DNA of 64,000 nucleotides from Candidatus Krumholzibacteriota bacterium (GCA_022711765.1 JAKLEB010000001.1:1470694-1534693); one strand, 5' to 3'; counted from the first letter of the stretch, positions 54,334 to 62,987 are shown. Notes: generated from the letters alone by a model not told the origin. Translations and numbers: made by a program.

Positions 54334-54341
54334 AATATCCT
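54314..54341 (+). promoter_or_regulatory. Possible promoter of the membrane protein-cytochrome operon
   Basis: TTGAGT (54314-54319), 16 bases, then TATCCT (54336-54341). A TATAAA at 54341-54346 is an alternative -10. The -35 lies inside the palindrome, so its binding factor would control this promoter. The rest of 54177-54453 holds nothing I can name. Confidence 0.4.
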
Positions 54342-54453
54342 ATAAAAATGCTGTGCATCATGATAGAGTGTCCTTGGTTTCGAGGATTCCGACGGCCTTC
54401 GCCTTCCGGATCGCCGGTTCCCCCGCCCGCGGTCCGCCGAGGAAGTGGCCCCG

Positions 54454-56214
54454 ATGAAGGAACCGCGGCTGGATTCGACCCAAGAGGCGCCAGGACTCGC
54501 CGAGACCGTGGCTGCGCTCACCGAGCGAGTGGCTCTCCTCGAGGCGCGCCTGGACACGGTCGCGCCGGGGATCCCCGCCGCAGCGGCCATCGCCGCATCC
54601 GGTCTCGCCGACCATGCCGCCAGGTCCAACACCACGTCGCTAGGACTCGAACTCCACGCGCCATCGATGGGCGCGGCCGTCCTGATGGTGGCCGGCGCAT
54701 TCCTGCTGCGTGCTGTCACCGAGGGGGGAATCCTGCCGTCCGAGGTCGGAGTCTCCCTCGGCGTGTCCTACGTGCTGGTCCTCATCCTGCTCACCCATCG
54801 CGCCGCTGCCGGCGAGCGACGCGGTCGAGCCCAACTCTTCGGTGCGGCAACCGTCCTGGTGGCGTTCCCGTTCGTCTGGGAAACCGCCACCAAGCTGCAG
54901 CTCCTACCCGCCGTCGGCGCGGCGGTCGTCACGCTGGTCTTCACCGGGCTCGGCCTCGCTGTCGTCATGCACCACCGGCTACGCGTTCTATCCTGGTTCG
55001 TGCTGCTGGCTGCGGTAGCGACGCTCAGCGGCCTTTACTGGACTGCCGGTGCTCCGGAGCTATATCTCGCCACCATCGTGGCCGTGGGCGTTGCAACCGT
55101 GTGGTTCGGCTACCTCGGCGGCTGGCCGGGACCACGATGGCTCACGGCCTCCGTCGCCAACGTGCTCGTCCTCGTGACGGTGATCCTCGCTGCCCATCCC
55201 ACGAAGCAGGCGATCGGTCGACCCCAACCGGATGCCGCGGCTGTCCTACCCATCGCCATCGCCTTGCCTGCGATCTACCTCGGCAGCTTCGCCTGGCGCA
55301 CGCTTCTCCGGCGTCGGGAGGCCGGGCTATTCGAGATCCTGCAGTCCCTCGGCTCCATCCTGGCCGGATACGTGGGCGCGATCCACTTGCTCCGCGTGGG
55401 ACAGCGGAGCCTTGCCGCCCTGGGCTGGACAACCCTAATCGTGGCCCTCGCGGGCTACACCGTGGCCTTCGCCTTGGTCCGCAAACGCCAGGGGCGCAAT
55501 CTGAATTTCTTCTACCACGCCTGGCTCGGCCTGTTGCTGACCCTGATCGGCACCGCGCTGATCGTTCCGAGCGTCTGGCTCGCCATCCTCTGGGGAAGTC
55601 TGGCGCTGGCGGCAGCAGTTACGGGCGCACTCTTCGACCGCTGGACGCTGCGGCTGCATTGCGCCAGCTACCTGATCGGGGCCACCGTTCTCTGCGGCGC
55701 GGTCGAGGTATTCCTCGACGCGTTCGTCGCGCCTGCAGCCGCAACGTGGCGGCGGTTGACCGCGCCGGGCGCGGCGGTGTGGGCCATGAGCACAGCGAGC
55801 TATCTCCTGCTCGTGGCGGCCCCGCGCGGCGACGAGTCCTCCCGCTGGCGGCGGATACCTCGCTTCCTGGTCGCCGCACTGTTGCTCATTGGCGTCGGCA
55901 GTCTGCTGGTGCCGTTCCTGGCCGGCTGGTTCTCGCGCCAGGTGCCGGGCCCGCCGGCAGCGATGGTCGCCGTGGTTCGCACCGCCGTCCTCGCTGGCAC
56001 GGCCGTGTTGATGGCTACCGCGGCGCGCCGACCGCCGGTCGCCGAACTGGGGTGGTTCGTGAGCCCGTTGCTGGTCGTGACGGGATTCAAGCTGGTGGTG
56101 GAGGACCTGCGTCGCGGTACGCCGATCTCGCTCTTCGCTGGATTCGCCTGCTTCGGCATCGCGCTCATCATGGCGCCGCGCCTGCGGCGGCGAAAGGTCG
56201 AAATCACCCCCTGA
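54454..56214 (+). CDS. Large multi-pass membrane protein (DUF2339-like), unknown function
   Basis: The protein has about 586 residues. A soluble N-terminus with a short coiled coil (E-T-V-A-A-L-T-E-R-V-A-L-L-E-A-R-L) is followed by about fourteen hydrophobic helices from residue 70 to the end. The coiled-coil-plus-many-helices layout resembles DUF2339 proteins, and the final M-A-P-R-L-R-R-R-K is cytoplasmic and basic. AGGAAG lies eight bases before the ATG at 54454; a GTG three codons upstream is less well spaced. The cytochrome gene follows after 47 bases, so it may help insert or anchor that complex. Codon use is a little less GC-biased than in neighbouring genes. Confidence 0.7.
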   Translation: MKEPRLDSTQEAPGLAETVAALTERVALLEARLDTVAPGIPAAAAIAASGLADHAARSNTTSLGLELHAPSMGAAVLMVAGAFLLRAVTEGGILPSEVGVSLGVSYVLVLILLTHRAAAGERRGRAQLFGAATVLVAFPFVWETATKLQLLPAVGAAVVTLVFTGLGLAVVMHHRLRVLSWFVLLAAVATLSGLYWTAGAPELYLATIVAVGVATVWFGYLGGWPGPRWLTASVANVLVLVTVILAAHPTKQAIGRPQPDAAAVLPIAIALPAIYLGSFAWRTLLRRREAGLFEILQSLGSILAGYVGAIHLLRVGQRSLAALGWTTLIVALAGYTVAFALVRKRQGRNLNFFYHAWLGLLLTLIGTALIVPSVWLAILWGSLALAAAVTGALFDRWTLRLHCASYLIGATVLCGAVEVFLDAFVAPAAATWRRLTAPGAAVWAMSTASYLLLVAAPRGDESSRWRRIPRFLVAALLLIGVGSLLVPFLAGWFSRQVPGPPAAMVAVVRTAVLAGTAVLMATAARRPPVAELGWFVSPLLVVTGFKLVVEDLRRGTPISLFAGFACFGIALIMAPRLRRRKVEITP

Positions 56215-56261
56215 GCGGGATCCAGCCGCACGTTGATCGCGCCAACGCTTGAAGGAGCCCC

Positions 56262-57200
56262 ATGGACAAGAAACCCACGAGCTACCGTCACACCATCTGG
56301 CCCTTCGCGCTGATCGGAGCCGCACTCGTCGTCGCCCTCGTCGCGCGTTCGCAGCTGGTGCCCGCCTCATTCGGCGACGCCGGCCATTTCCGGGCAGACG
56401 CCATCGAAGAGGCGCGGCGGATCGCGCCTCGGCACCTGGGGCAATCAGACTGCGAAGAGTGCCACGACGACGTGGCGCATCTGCACGACAAGGACGCCCA
56501 CGCCGGCGTTGCCTGCGAGACCTGCCACGGACCTGGCGCCGACCACGTCGCGGCCGGCGGCGACGGCGGCATCCAGCGGCCGGCCGGCCAGCAGCCCTGC
56601 CTGGTCTGCCACGAACTCATGCTCGCCCGACCCGGAGATTTCGCCCAGATCGTCCCAGCGGAGCACTACCGTCTGGTCGGTGTGGGCGACGAACGGACCG
56701 AGTGCATCGCCTGCCACGACCCCCATGAGCCGCTATTCATGGACCACGATCTGCGCACTGCCCGGCTGCACCCGCTCATCCACCGCTGCCGGGACTGCCA
56801 TGCCGGCCGCACCGACGAGACGATGGCGCGCCCCGCAGGGCACCCGGCCATCTTCCAGTGCGACTACTGCCATGGCGAGATCGCGCGCGGCTTCGCTGAC
56901 CGCCCGCACCATCGTATGCGCTGCGCCACGTGCCACCTCTTCTTCCGCGAGTCGGAGTCCGCTGGCCGCATCCTGCGTGACACCGATCCGCGTTTCTGCC
57001 TGCTCTGCCATCGCGGTGCCGAGTTCCGGAGCAGCGACGCGCCGCCGAGCATCGACTGGCCCGACCATCGCGCGGACATGGCCGAGCACGCCACCGACCT
57101 CACCAAGCGCTGCATCGACTGCCACCAGGACCGCATCCATCCATTGCGGACCGACGCTGCCGCTCCCGGCGACACGCCGCGCGGTGGGAAGGAGTCGTGA
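56262..57200 (+). CDS. Membrane-anchored nonaheme cytochrome c
   Basis: The protein has 312 residues. One N-terminal helix (W-P-F-A-L-I-G-A-A-L-V-V-A-L-V-A) anchors a periplasmic domain with nine CXXCH haem-binding motifs: CEECH, CETCH, CLVCH, CIACH, CRDCH, CDYCH, CATCH, CLLCH and CIDCH. Many additional His residues could be sixth ligands. It is the electron-transfer subunit of the iron-sulfur/NrfD module encoded next, similar in layout to Hmc/Nhc, NrfBCD or DsrJOP complexes. GAAGGAG lies upstream of the ATG. The terminal electron acceptor is not evident. Confidence 0.92.
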   Translation: MDKKPTSYRHTIWPFALIGAALVVALVARSQLVPASFGDAGHFRADAIEEARRIAPRHLGQSDCEECHDDVAHLHDKDAHAGVACETCHGPGADHVAAGGDGGIQRPAGQQPCLVCHELMLARPGDFAQIVPAEHYRLVGVGDERTECIACHDPHEPLFMDHDLRTARLHPLIHRCRDCHAGRTDETMARPAGHPAIFQCDYCHGEIARGFADRPHHRMRCATCHLFFRESESAGRILRDTDPRFCLLCHRGAEFRSSDAPPSIDWPDHRADMAEHATDLTKRCIDCHQDRIHPLRTDAAAPGDTPRGGKES

Positions 57201-57964
57201 TGAAAACCAGGAACCGGAAGTCCGATCGGCCGGACGAGTCGCGTCGCCATTTGCTCAAGCTCCTGGCGGCCGGCTCCGGACTGCTGGTGTTTCCCCTCGG
57301 CAGCCTCCCGACGAGGGCCAGCGCCGCCGACGGCACCGGTGAGCGCCCACCGTACTGGGCGTACGCCGTGGATACCACGCGCTGCATGGGCTGCTGCGCC
57401 TGCATGCGCGCCTGCCGTGATGAGAACGGCGTGCCGAAAGGGGTCTTCCGCACCTGGGTCGAACGCTACCGGATCGATCTCGACGACGAGGTCCACGTCG
57501 ACGTGGCGATGCACGACGATTTCGTCTTCGCTCCGGCGCCTGGCGACGTCGCTCGGGCATTCTTCGTCCCCAAGCTCTGTAACCACTGCGAGAAGTCGGT
57601 GTGCAACCAGGTCTGTCCGGTGGGCGCCGCCTACCGCACCGCCGACGGCGTGGTCCTGGTCGACGCCGAGCACTGCATCGGTTGCGGCTACTGCGTCCAG
57701 GCCTGTCCGTACGGCTCGCGCTTCATCAATCCCGAATCCCACGTGGCCGACAAGTGCACCTTCTGCTACCACCGCCTCGCTCGCGGCCTGGCGCCCGCGT
57801 GTGTACTCACCTGCCCGCGCGAGGCCAGGCTCTTCGGTGATCTGAACGACCCCCAGAGCAAGCTGAGCGTGCTGCTGCGCCAGCGCCCCTACCGTCTGCT
57901 CAAGCCCGAGCTGGGGACGCACCCCAAGTGCTATTACCTGGGACTGGACCGCGAGGTGGTCTGA
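57200..57964 (+). CDS. Tat-exported four-cluster iron-sulfur protein (HybA/DsrO/NrfC-like)
   Basis: The protein has 254 residues. A Tat-type signal (E-S-R-R-H-L-L-K-L-L-A-A-G-S-G-L-L) exports it folded. Four cysteine groups follow: C-M-G-C-C-A-C-M-R-A-C, C-N-H-C-E-K-S-V-C-N-Q-V-C-P, C-I-G-C-G-Y-C-V-Q-A-C-P and C-T-F-C with the late A-C-V-L-T-C-P. Together these can hold four [4Fe-4S] clusters, as in DmsB/NrfC relatives. It would shuttle electrons between the NrfD quinone site and the nonaheme cytochrome. I prefer the ATG at 57200 (AAGGAG five bases upstream) to the GTG at 57197; either is coupled to the cytochrome stop. Confidence 0.93.
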   Translation: MKTRNRKSDRPDESRRHLLKLLAAGSGLLVFPLGSLPTRASAADGTGERPPYWAYAVDTTRCMGCCACMRACRDENGVPKGVFRTWVERYRIDLDDEVHVDVAMHDDFVFAPAPGDVARAFFVPKLCNHCEKSVCNQVCPVGAAYRTADGVVLVDAEHCIGCGYCVQACPYGSRFINPESHVADKCTFCYHRLARGLAPACVLTCPREARLFGDLNDPQSKLSVLLRQRPYRLLKPELGTHPKCYYLGLDREVV

Positions 57965-57990
57965 CCCGCGATCACACCGGGAGGTGAGCC

Positions 57991-59136
57991 GTGGATTTCG
58001 TCTTCCCGAACGAGTTGAACGTCACCTGGACGGTGATGATCGTGCTGTACCCGTACATCACGGGACTGGTGGCCGGGGCGTTCATCGTCTCCTCGCTGTA
58101 CCACGTGTTCAGCAGGACCGAGCTGAAGGCGGTGGCGCGCTTCTCGCTAGCCTCCGCGTTCGTATTCCTTCTGTTCGCTCCCCTGCCGCTGCTGATGCAC
58201 CTGGGGCAGCCGCAGCGCGCGTTCAACATCATGATCACGCCGAATTTCGCCTCGGCCATGGCTGGCTTCGGCTTCATCTACACCGCGTACCTTTTGGTGT
58301 TGGTGCTGGAGATCTGGTTCGTCATGCGGAGCAGCTTCATCGAACGGGCACGGTGCCGCGGGGGCGTCGCCGCGCTCTGCCGGCTCATTCTGCTGGGTAA
58401 CCTGCACGAGGACGAGGGCACCCGACGCGCCGATCACAAGATCGCCCGGTTCCTCGCCGGCGTCGGCATCCCCTTGGCCTGCCTGCTCCACGGCTACGTG
58501 GGATTCCTGTTCGGCTCGCTCAAGGCCAACCCGTGGTGGTCGACGCCGCTGATGTTCGTGATCTTCATTTTCTCGGCGATCGTTTCGGGCATCGCCGTGC
58601 TCATCTTCCACTACATGGTTGTGGCACGCCTCAACGGCTGGAAGCTCGATCAGCCCTGCATCCGCTCGCTGACCGGGTACCTCTGGGGCTTCATGATCAT
58701 CGCGGTCGCGCTGGAGTTGCTGGAGGTTCTGTCGATCGCGTATAAACAAACCGAGGAATGGGAAGTCCTCGGCATGCTGATCCGCCGCAAACTCTGGATC
58801 TCCTACGTCATCCTGCAGTACCTCGTGTTTTCGCTGATCCCGTTCCTGCTGCTGGGGATCAACACGCTGTTCAAGCTCCGTGACCGCCTCGCCAACGCCA
58901 TGATCTGGATCGCGGCCACAATGCTTCTGGTGCAGGTCCTGCTGATGCGCTGGAACGTGGTCGTGGGCGGCCAGCTCGTCTCGAAATCCATGCGGGGATT
59001 CACCGACTACCTCCCGGGCGTGTGGGAGAAGGAAGGCTTGGCCGTGGCTGCGGCCATCTTCACCTTGCCATTCTGCATCCTGTGGCTGTTCAATAAGATC
59101 GTGCCGCTATTTCCCGAGGCGAAACCGCGAACCTGA
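57991..59136 (+). CDS. NrfD/PsrC family quinone-interacting membrane subunit
   Basis: The protein has 381 residues and about nine membrane helices. Near the N-terminus, Y-P-Y-I-T-G-L-V-A-G-A-F-I-V-S-S-L matches the NrfD opening, and L-L-M-H-L-G-Q-P-Q-R-A contains the conserved quinone-site acidic or His region. H-G-Y-V-G-F-L-F-G-S and the late N-V-V-V-G-G-Q-L motif are also NrfD-like. The start is GTG with GGGAGGTGA upstream. NrfD proteins oxidise or reduce quinone and pass electrons to the iron-sulfur partner. No molybdopterin or other catalytic subunit is encoded beside it; the module may feed a soluble or outer-membrane acceptor. Confidence 0.93.
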   Translation: MDFVFPNELNVTWTVMIVLYPYITGLVAGAFIVSSLYHVFSRTELKAVARFSLASAFVFLLFAPLPLLMHLGQPQRAFNIMITPNFASAMAGFGFIYTAYLLVLVLEIWFVMRSSFIERARCRGGVAALCRLILLGNLHEDEGTRRADHKIARFLAGVGIPLACLLHGYVGFLFGSLKANPWWSTPLMFVIFIFSAIVSGIAVLIFHYMVVARLNGWKLDQPCIRSLTGYLWGFMIIAVALELLEVLSIAYKQTEEWEVLGMLIRRKLWISYVILQYLVFSLIPFLLLGINTLFKLRDRLANAMIWIAATMLLVQVLLMRWNVVVGGQLVSKSMRGFTDYLPGVWEKEGLAVAAAIFTLPFCILWLFNKIVPLFPEAKPRT

Positions 59137-59193
59137 CCCGGCGGCAAGTCCGCGTGACGGCGCGCGGATTCCCGTGTAGGGTGAGTCTCCGCC

Positions 59194-60057
59194 ATGGTCG
59201 ACCTCAGCAATCGACGCGCCGGGCTCGCGCTCGTGATCGTGTCGGCGGCGTCGTTCGGCGCCATGCCGATCTTCGCCCTCTTCGCCTATCGGGACGGAGT
59301 GGACGCCGTCACGATGCTGAGCCTGCGTTTCGCCATCGCGACCGTGGTGATGTCCGGCCTGATGGCAGCGCGGCACCTCGCCTGGCCGCGCGGACGGGCG
59401 CTGCTCGGCCTGGCGGCCCTGGGCGCGCTCGGCTACGTGGGTCAGTCCTTCTGCTATTTCAGCGCGCTGCGCCACGCGCCGGCCGGGCTGGTCGCATTGC
59501 TTCTCTACCTCTACCCGGCCCTCGTCGCCGTCCTGGCGGCGATCGTCCTCGGAGAGAGCATCACGCGCCGCCGGGCGGTCGCCCTCGTCCTCGCGTTCGG
59601 CGGCGCGGTGCTGACCGTCGGCGTCGCGCGCGGCGGCACGGCCGCCGGCGTGGCGTACGGCGTCGCGGCAGCCGTGATCTACGCGGTCTACATCATCGCG
59701 GGCACCCGCCTCCTGCGAGCGGCCCCGGCGATTCCGGCCTCGACGGTGGTCATCGCCGCGGCCGCAGTGGTGTATGGCGTCGCCGTCGCGGCGCGCGGGC
59801 CCCAGTGGCCCGCCTCGGCGGCCGGCTGGGGCTGGATCGCGGCGGTCGCCGTGATCGGGACGGTCGTCGCCATCGTGACGTTCTTCGCCGGCGTGGAACG
59901 GATCGGCCCGACCCGCGCCTCCACGATTTCCACCTGCGAGCCGGTCGTGTCGGTGGTCCTCGCCGCCGCGGTCCTCGGGGAACGGCTCTCCCCCGCGAGC
60001 CTCGCCGGGGGCGTGCTGATCCTCGCGGCGGTGGCCCTGCTCGCACGGGAGCGTTGA
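59194..60057 (+). CDS. EamA/DMT family transporter
   Basis: The protein has 287 residues. Ten hydrophobic helices are arranged as two EamA repeats, the first opening G-L-A-L-V-I-V-S-A-A-S-F-G-A-M and the second near A-A-G-V-A-Y-G-V-A-A-A-V-I-Y-A. A glycine-rich P-A-G-L-V-A-L-L-L-Y-L-Y-P helix and the late G-P-T-R-A-S-T-I-S-T-C-E-P-V are typical of drug/metabolite exporters (RhaT, YedA relatives). It probably exports amino acids or other small metabolites; the substrate cannot be read. It starts 58 bases after NrfD with no clear link to it. Confidence 0.93.
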   Translation: MVDLSNRRAGLALVIVSAASFGAMPIFALFAYRDGVDAVTMLSLRFAIATVVMSGLMAARHLAWPRGRALLGLAALGALGYVGQSFCYFSALRHAPAGLVALLLYLYPALVAVLAAIVLGESITRRRAVALVLAFGGAVLTVGVARGGTAAGVAYGVAAAVIYAVYIIAGTRLLRAAPAIPASTVVIAAAAVVYGVAVAARGPQWPASAAGWGWIAAVAVIGTVVAIVTFFAGVERIGPTRASTISTCEPVVSVVLAAAVLGERLSPASLAGGVLILAAVALLARER

Positions 60058-60081
60058 GCGCAGCGGGCCGTCACAATACAG

Positions 60082-60110
60082 TTGATAATTTTCCTTCAAT
60101 GGTGTAGCCT
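60082..60110 (+). promoter_or_regulatory. Promoter of the secreted PPC-type protein gene
   Basis: TTGATA (60082-60087), 17 bases, then TAGCCT (60105-60110). This leaves a leader of about 150 bases before the ATG at 60265, which contains the inverted repeats listed next. Confidence 0.5.
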
Positions 60111-60123
60111 CAGAGTTGTCGGC

Positions 60124-60158
60124 CGCTCGAATTATTGAACTTTCGAGCGTTCGCTCGA
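60124..60158. repeat. Overlapping inverted repeats of CGCTCGA in the 5' leader
   Basis: CGCTCGAA (60124-60131) pairs perfectly with TTCGAGCG (60142-60149), and TCGAGCG (60143-60149) also pairs perfectly with CGCTCGA (60152-60158). The middle copy can pair with either side, so two exclusive hairpins are possible in the leader RNA, the layout of an attenuator or of a dimeric binding site. Confidence 0.55.
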
Positions 60159-60264
60159 GGTTTCGACCACGGAGGCGTTCCAAACGGCGCCGCGGATCGA
60201 CGGTCTCGCGGTTTCGTTTGCGCTTCGTGTATCGAAGGGGCCTTTGCCAAAGGAGATACAGATC

Positions 60265-61212
60265 ATGAAGAAGGCTACCGCTCTGATCCTCGCCCTGCTC
60301 GTCTGCGCGGCCTTCGCGTCGGCAGCCGAGAAGCCGGAGGCCGAACACGGTCCGACCGTGATCCTGCCGATCGCTGTCGAAGGCTCGCGGGCCGTCGGGG
60401 ACGACTGCACCGATCCGATCGTGATCGGCAGCCTGCCCTTCAGCGACCTGAACCAGACCAACTGCGGCCGCGGCAACACCTACGCCGAGACCTGCCTCGG
60501 CAGCTATGACGGCGGCGAGGACATCATCTACCGCCTGGACCTCGCGGTCGAGACCACCGTGGAAATCACCATGGATCCGCTCGGCACGACCTGGACCGGC
60601 ATCGCGCTCGACGAGGTCTGCCCGCCGGACGCGACCTGCATCGCCGTGGTCACCGGCTCCGCCGCCACGCCGCGCACGATTCTGGAGACCCTCGCGGCCG
60701 GCAGCTACTACATCATGGTCGACACCTGGCCCTCGCCGGCCTGCATCCCTGCCTTCAACCTGACGGTCGAAGAGGCGGTCCCCTATCCCAACCCGACCTG
60801 CGAGACCGCGATCGACATCCAGGAGCAGGGCCTGACGACGTGGGAAGTCGACAACTGCGGCAGCGGCGCCGACTATAGCCCGACCAACGGCTGCACCGGC
60901 TATGCCGCCAACGGCCAGGACGCCGTCTGGAAGATCTACCTGCTGGCGGGCGACACCTTCACGGTCACCCTCACGAACGAGAGCTACGACGCGTCGCTGT
61001 ACCTGCTCACCGACTGCGCGGACATGAACTCCTGCGTGGCCGGCGGCGACGACCCCGAGGAATTCACGTACATCGCTGCCGCCGACGGCTGGTACTACCT
61101 CATCGTCGACGGCTATGCCACGGGCGCCTGCGGCACGTCCACGATCACGGTCGAGACGCCGGTCGCGACGAAGACGGCGACCTGGGCCACGGTCAAGGAT
61201 CTGTTCCGGTAG
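60265..61212 (+). CDS. Secreted protein with two PPC-like beta domains and WATVKDLFR tail
   Basis: The precursor has 315 residues and a signal peptide (A-L-I-L-A-L-L-V-C-A-A-F-A-S-A). Two bacterial pre-peptidase C-terminal-like domains of about 110-120 residues follow. The first has E-D-I-I-Y-R-L-D-L-A-V and A-G-S-Y-Y-I-M-V-D-T-W. The second has D-A-V-W-K-I-Y-L-L-A-G-D and D-G-W-Y-Y-L-I-V-D-G-Y. Conserved cysteines suggest disulfides. The C-terminus A-T-W-A-T-V-K-D-L-F-R closely matches that of the protein at 8146-8922. AAAGGAGA lies eight bases before the ATG. A textbook terminator follows. Function unknown. Confidence 0.88.
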   Translation: MKKATALILALLVCAAFASAAEKPEAEHGPTVILPIAVEGSRAVGDDCTDPIVIGSLPFSDLNQTNCGRGNTYAETCLGSYDGGEDIIYRLDLAVETTVEITMDPLGTTWTGIALDEVCPPDATCIAVVTGSAATPRTILETLAAGSYYIMVDTWPSPACIPAFNLTVEEAVPYPNPTCETAIDIQEQGLTTWEVDNCGSGADYSPTNGCTGYAANGQDAVWKIYLLAGDTFTVTLTNESYDASLYLLTDCADMNSCVAGGDDPEEFTYIAAADGWYYLIVDGYATGACGTSTITVETPVATKTATWATVKDLFR

Positions 61213-61243
61213 GGCTCCGGTCCTTCGGGACCTGACGTCACGG

Positions 61244-61281
61244 CGGTTCCCTCTCCCGGCGGGAGGGGGAACCGTTTTTTT
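61244..61281 (+). terminator. Intrinsic terminator after the PPC-type protein gene
   Basis: CGGTTCCCTCTCCC (61244-61257) pairs with GGGAGGGGGAACCG (61261-61274), a 14-bp stem with one T-G wobble and a GGC loop. It is followed by seven T residues (61275-61281), 31 bases past the stop. It is the clearest rho-independent terminator in the window. Confidence 0.92.
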
Positions 61282-61325
61282 ATTTGGCAGGGGAATCCGC
61301 CGGCGGGATGCGCCGCCGGCCGGGC

Positions 61326-61835
61326 TCAGCCCAGGTCGACGTCCGGTCGCGGCCGCGGCCAGCGGGCGGGGGGCGTCTCCGCCTCGAGATCCCGCGCGAT
61401 CGCGGCGAGCGTCCGCCCGTCCACCGGGTGGACCAGCCGAGGCGCGAGGTCCGCGAGCGGTCGCGCGGCGTGCAGATGACGCAGGATGTCCGGATCGGGC
61501 ACCGGCGACCCGGACACCGCGAAGGCCGCATCGTTCCACAGCGCGATGTCCACGTCGATGGTCCGCGGTGCGAACTTGTCGAGCGGGTCGCGCCGGCGTC
61601 CGAGCGCGCGCTCGACGCCGCCGCAGACGTCGCGCTTGACGTCCTCCGGACCGAGCGCGGTCACGAGCAGCGCCGCCGCGTTGAGGAAGGGCGCCGGGTC
61701 GCCGGTCCCGACGGGCTCCGTCTCGTACGCCGGGCTCGCCGCCGTCAGACCATGGCCCCGCAACAACCGCACGGCCGCCGGCAGGTTGCGCTCCCGGTCC
61801 ACGTTCGAGCCGAGCAGCAGGTAGACCCGATTCAT
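61326..61835 (-). CDS. folK: 2-amino-4-hydroxy-6-hydroxymethyldihydropteridine diphosphokinase
   Basis: The protein has 169 residues, the usual HPPK length. It opens Y-L-L-L-G-S-N-V-D-R-E-R-N-L, has Y-E-T-E-P-V-G and F-L-N-A-A, and shows the HPPK signature K-F-A-P-R-T-I-D-V-D-I-A-L-W, whose Asp pair binds magnesium. It transfers pyrophosphate from ATP to hydroxymethyl-dihydropterin in folate synthesis. The start at 61835 opens the first strand. It follows folB by seven bases on the minus strand. No folP or folE is in the window. Confidence 0.95.
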   Translation of the reverse strand: MNRVYLLLGSNVDRERNLPAAVRLLRGHGLTAASPAYETEPVGTGDPAPFLNAAALLVTALGPEDVKRDVCGGVERALGRRRDPLDKFAPRTIDVDIALWNDAAFAVSGSPVPDPDILRHLHAARPLADLAPRLVHPVDGRTLAAIARDLEAETPPARWPRPRPDVDLG

Positions 61836-61842
61836 CACGGCC

Positions 61843-62208
61843 CTACGCGAAATCGGCACGGGTTCGCGCGATCACCACGCCGACCGATTCGGCGAAGCGC
61901 GGCGCCCCGGGCTTCTCGACCCGCACGGTCACCGCCTCCACCGGGTAGCCGACGAGGACCGCGCGCGCGATCTCCGTGGCGAGCGTCTCGATCGTGTGGA
62001 ACGCCGATCCTTCCACCAGCGCGATTACGTCCTTGGTCACGGAGCGGTAGTTCACGCTGCGCTCAAGGTCGTCGCTCACCGCCGCCGGACGCAGGTCCGC
62101 GGCGAGCTCCAGGTTGACGAGGATGTCCTGCCGCTTCTCGCGCTCCTCGGCTTTGACGCCGAGGATGCCGCGCACGAGCAGGTTCTTGATCTCGATGCGG
62201 TCGGACAT
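61843..62208 (-). CDS. folB: Dihydroneopterin aldolase
   Basis: The protein has 121 residues, the standard FolB size. It has I-E-I-K-N-L-L-V-R-G-I-L-G-V, then E-E-R-E-K-R-Q-D-I-L-V-N-L, Y-R-S-V-T-K-D-V, and H-T-I-E-T-L-A-T-E-I with the catalytic Glu/His region; the late K-P-G-A-P-R-F-A is typical. It cleaves dihydroneopterin to hydroxymethyl-dihydropterin and glycolaldehyde, the step before FolK, whose gene follows. The ATG at 62208 has GGAGG upstream. It lies between the pteridine-reductase-like gene and folK in one operon. Confidence 0.95.
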   Translation of the reverse strand: MSDRIEIKNLLVRGILGVKAEEREKRQDILVNLELAADLRPAAVSDDLERSVNYRSVTKDVIALVEGSAFHTIETLATEIARAVLVGYPVEAVTVRVEKPGAPRFAESVGVVIARTRADFA

Positions 62209-62222
62209 GGTCGCGGACCTCC

Positions 62223-62972
62223 TCACGCCCCGTGGCGGCCCCCGTCGACATGGATGGTCTCGCCGTTGATCGACGGCGTCGACACGAGGAAGAGCAGCGC
62301 GGCGGCGACGTCGGCGAGCGTCGGGAAACGCCGGGTCGGGATCTCCTCGCGAAGCGTGCGCAGATAGCCCGCCTCCTCGCCGGCCGGCGGCAGGACCGCG
62401 CCCAGCGCCAGCTCGTTGACCCGGATCCCCCGCGGCCCGAACGCCAGGGCCAGGCTCTGCGTCAGACCGTGCAGCGCCAACTTGCTGAGCGTGTAGGCGA
62501 AGTGGTCGGCGCCGGGCCGGCCGGCGCGCCAGTCGTTGAGGTTGACGATGACCGCGTCCCGGCCCGCCGGCGCCTGCTTCGCGAACTCCCGGCTCAGGAG
62601 GAACGGCGCGTCGGCATGGATCGCCTGGAACCGCCGCCACTCCGCGAACGTCGTCTCGAGCGGGTCGCCCGGCGCGAACAGCGAGGCGTTGTTGACGAGG
62701 ATGTCGAGCGGTCCGAACGCGCGCGCCGCCGTCGCGATCAGGTTCTCGGCGACCGCGGGATCGGTGAGATCGCCGCCGACGAGCTCGGCGCGGCCGCCGG
62801 CCGCGGCGATCTCCGCGGCGAGCGTTTCCCCCTCCTGGCGGCTCCGGTTGGCGTGGATCACGGTGCGCACGCCGGCAGCGGCCAGCGCGCCGGCCAGGTG
62901 CCGGCCGATCCGCCGCGCCGCTCCGGTGATCAGGGCCGTGCGTCCAGTGAGGTCGGGCCGCTGGATCGTCAT
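62223..62972 (-). CDS. Short-chain dehydrogenase, pteridine reductase-like (FolM type)
   Basis: The protein has 249 residues. The Rossmann motif T-G-A-A-R-R-I-G has the Arg-rich form typical of pteridine reductases, followed by N-N-A-S-L-F, the catalytic Tyr/Lys in Y-T-L-S-K and the late H-V-D-G-G segment. FolM-type enzymes reduce dihydrofolate or dihydromonapterin with NADPH, and placement directly before folB and folK supports a pterin substrate. A general SDR role is the alternative. The gap to folB is 14 bases. Confidence 0.85.
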   Translation of the reverse strand: MTIQRPDLTGRTALITGAARRIGRHLAGALAAAGVRTVIHANRSRQEGETLAAEIAAAGGRAELVGGDLTDPAVAENLIATAARAFGPLDILVNNASLFAPGDPLETTFAEWRRFQAIHADAPFLLSREFAKQAPAGRDAVIVNLNDWRAGRPGADHFAYTLSKLALHGLTQSLALAFGPRGIRVNELALGAVLPPAGEEAGYLRTLREEIPTRRFPTLADVAAALLFLVSTPSINGETIHVDGGRHGA

Positions 62973-62987
62973 TCGCCTCGCTCGCTT

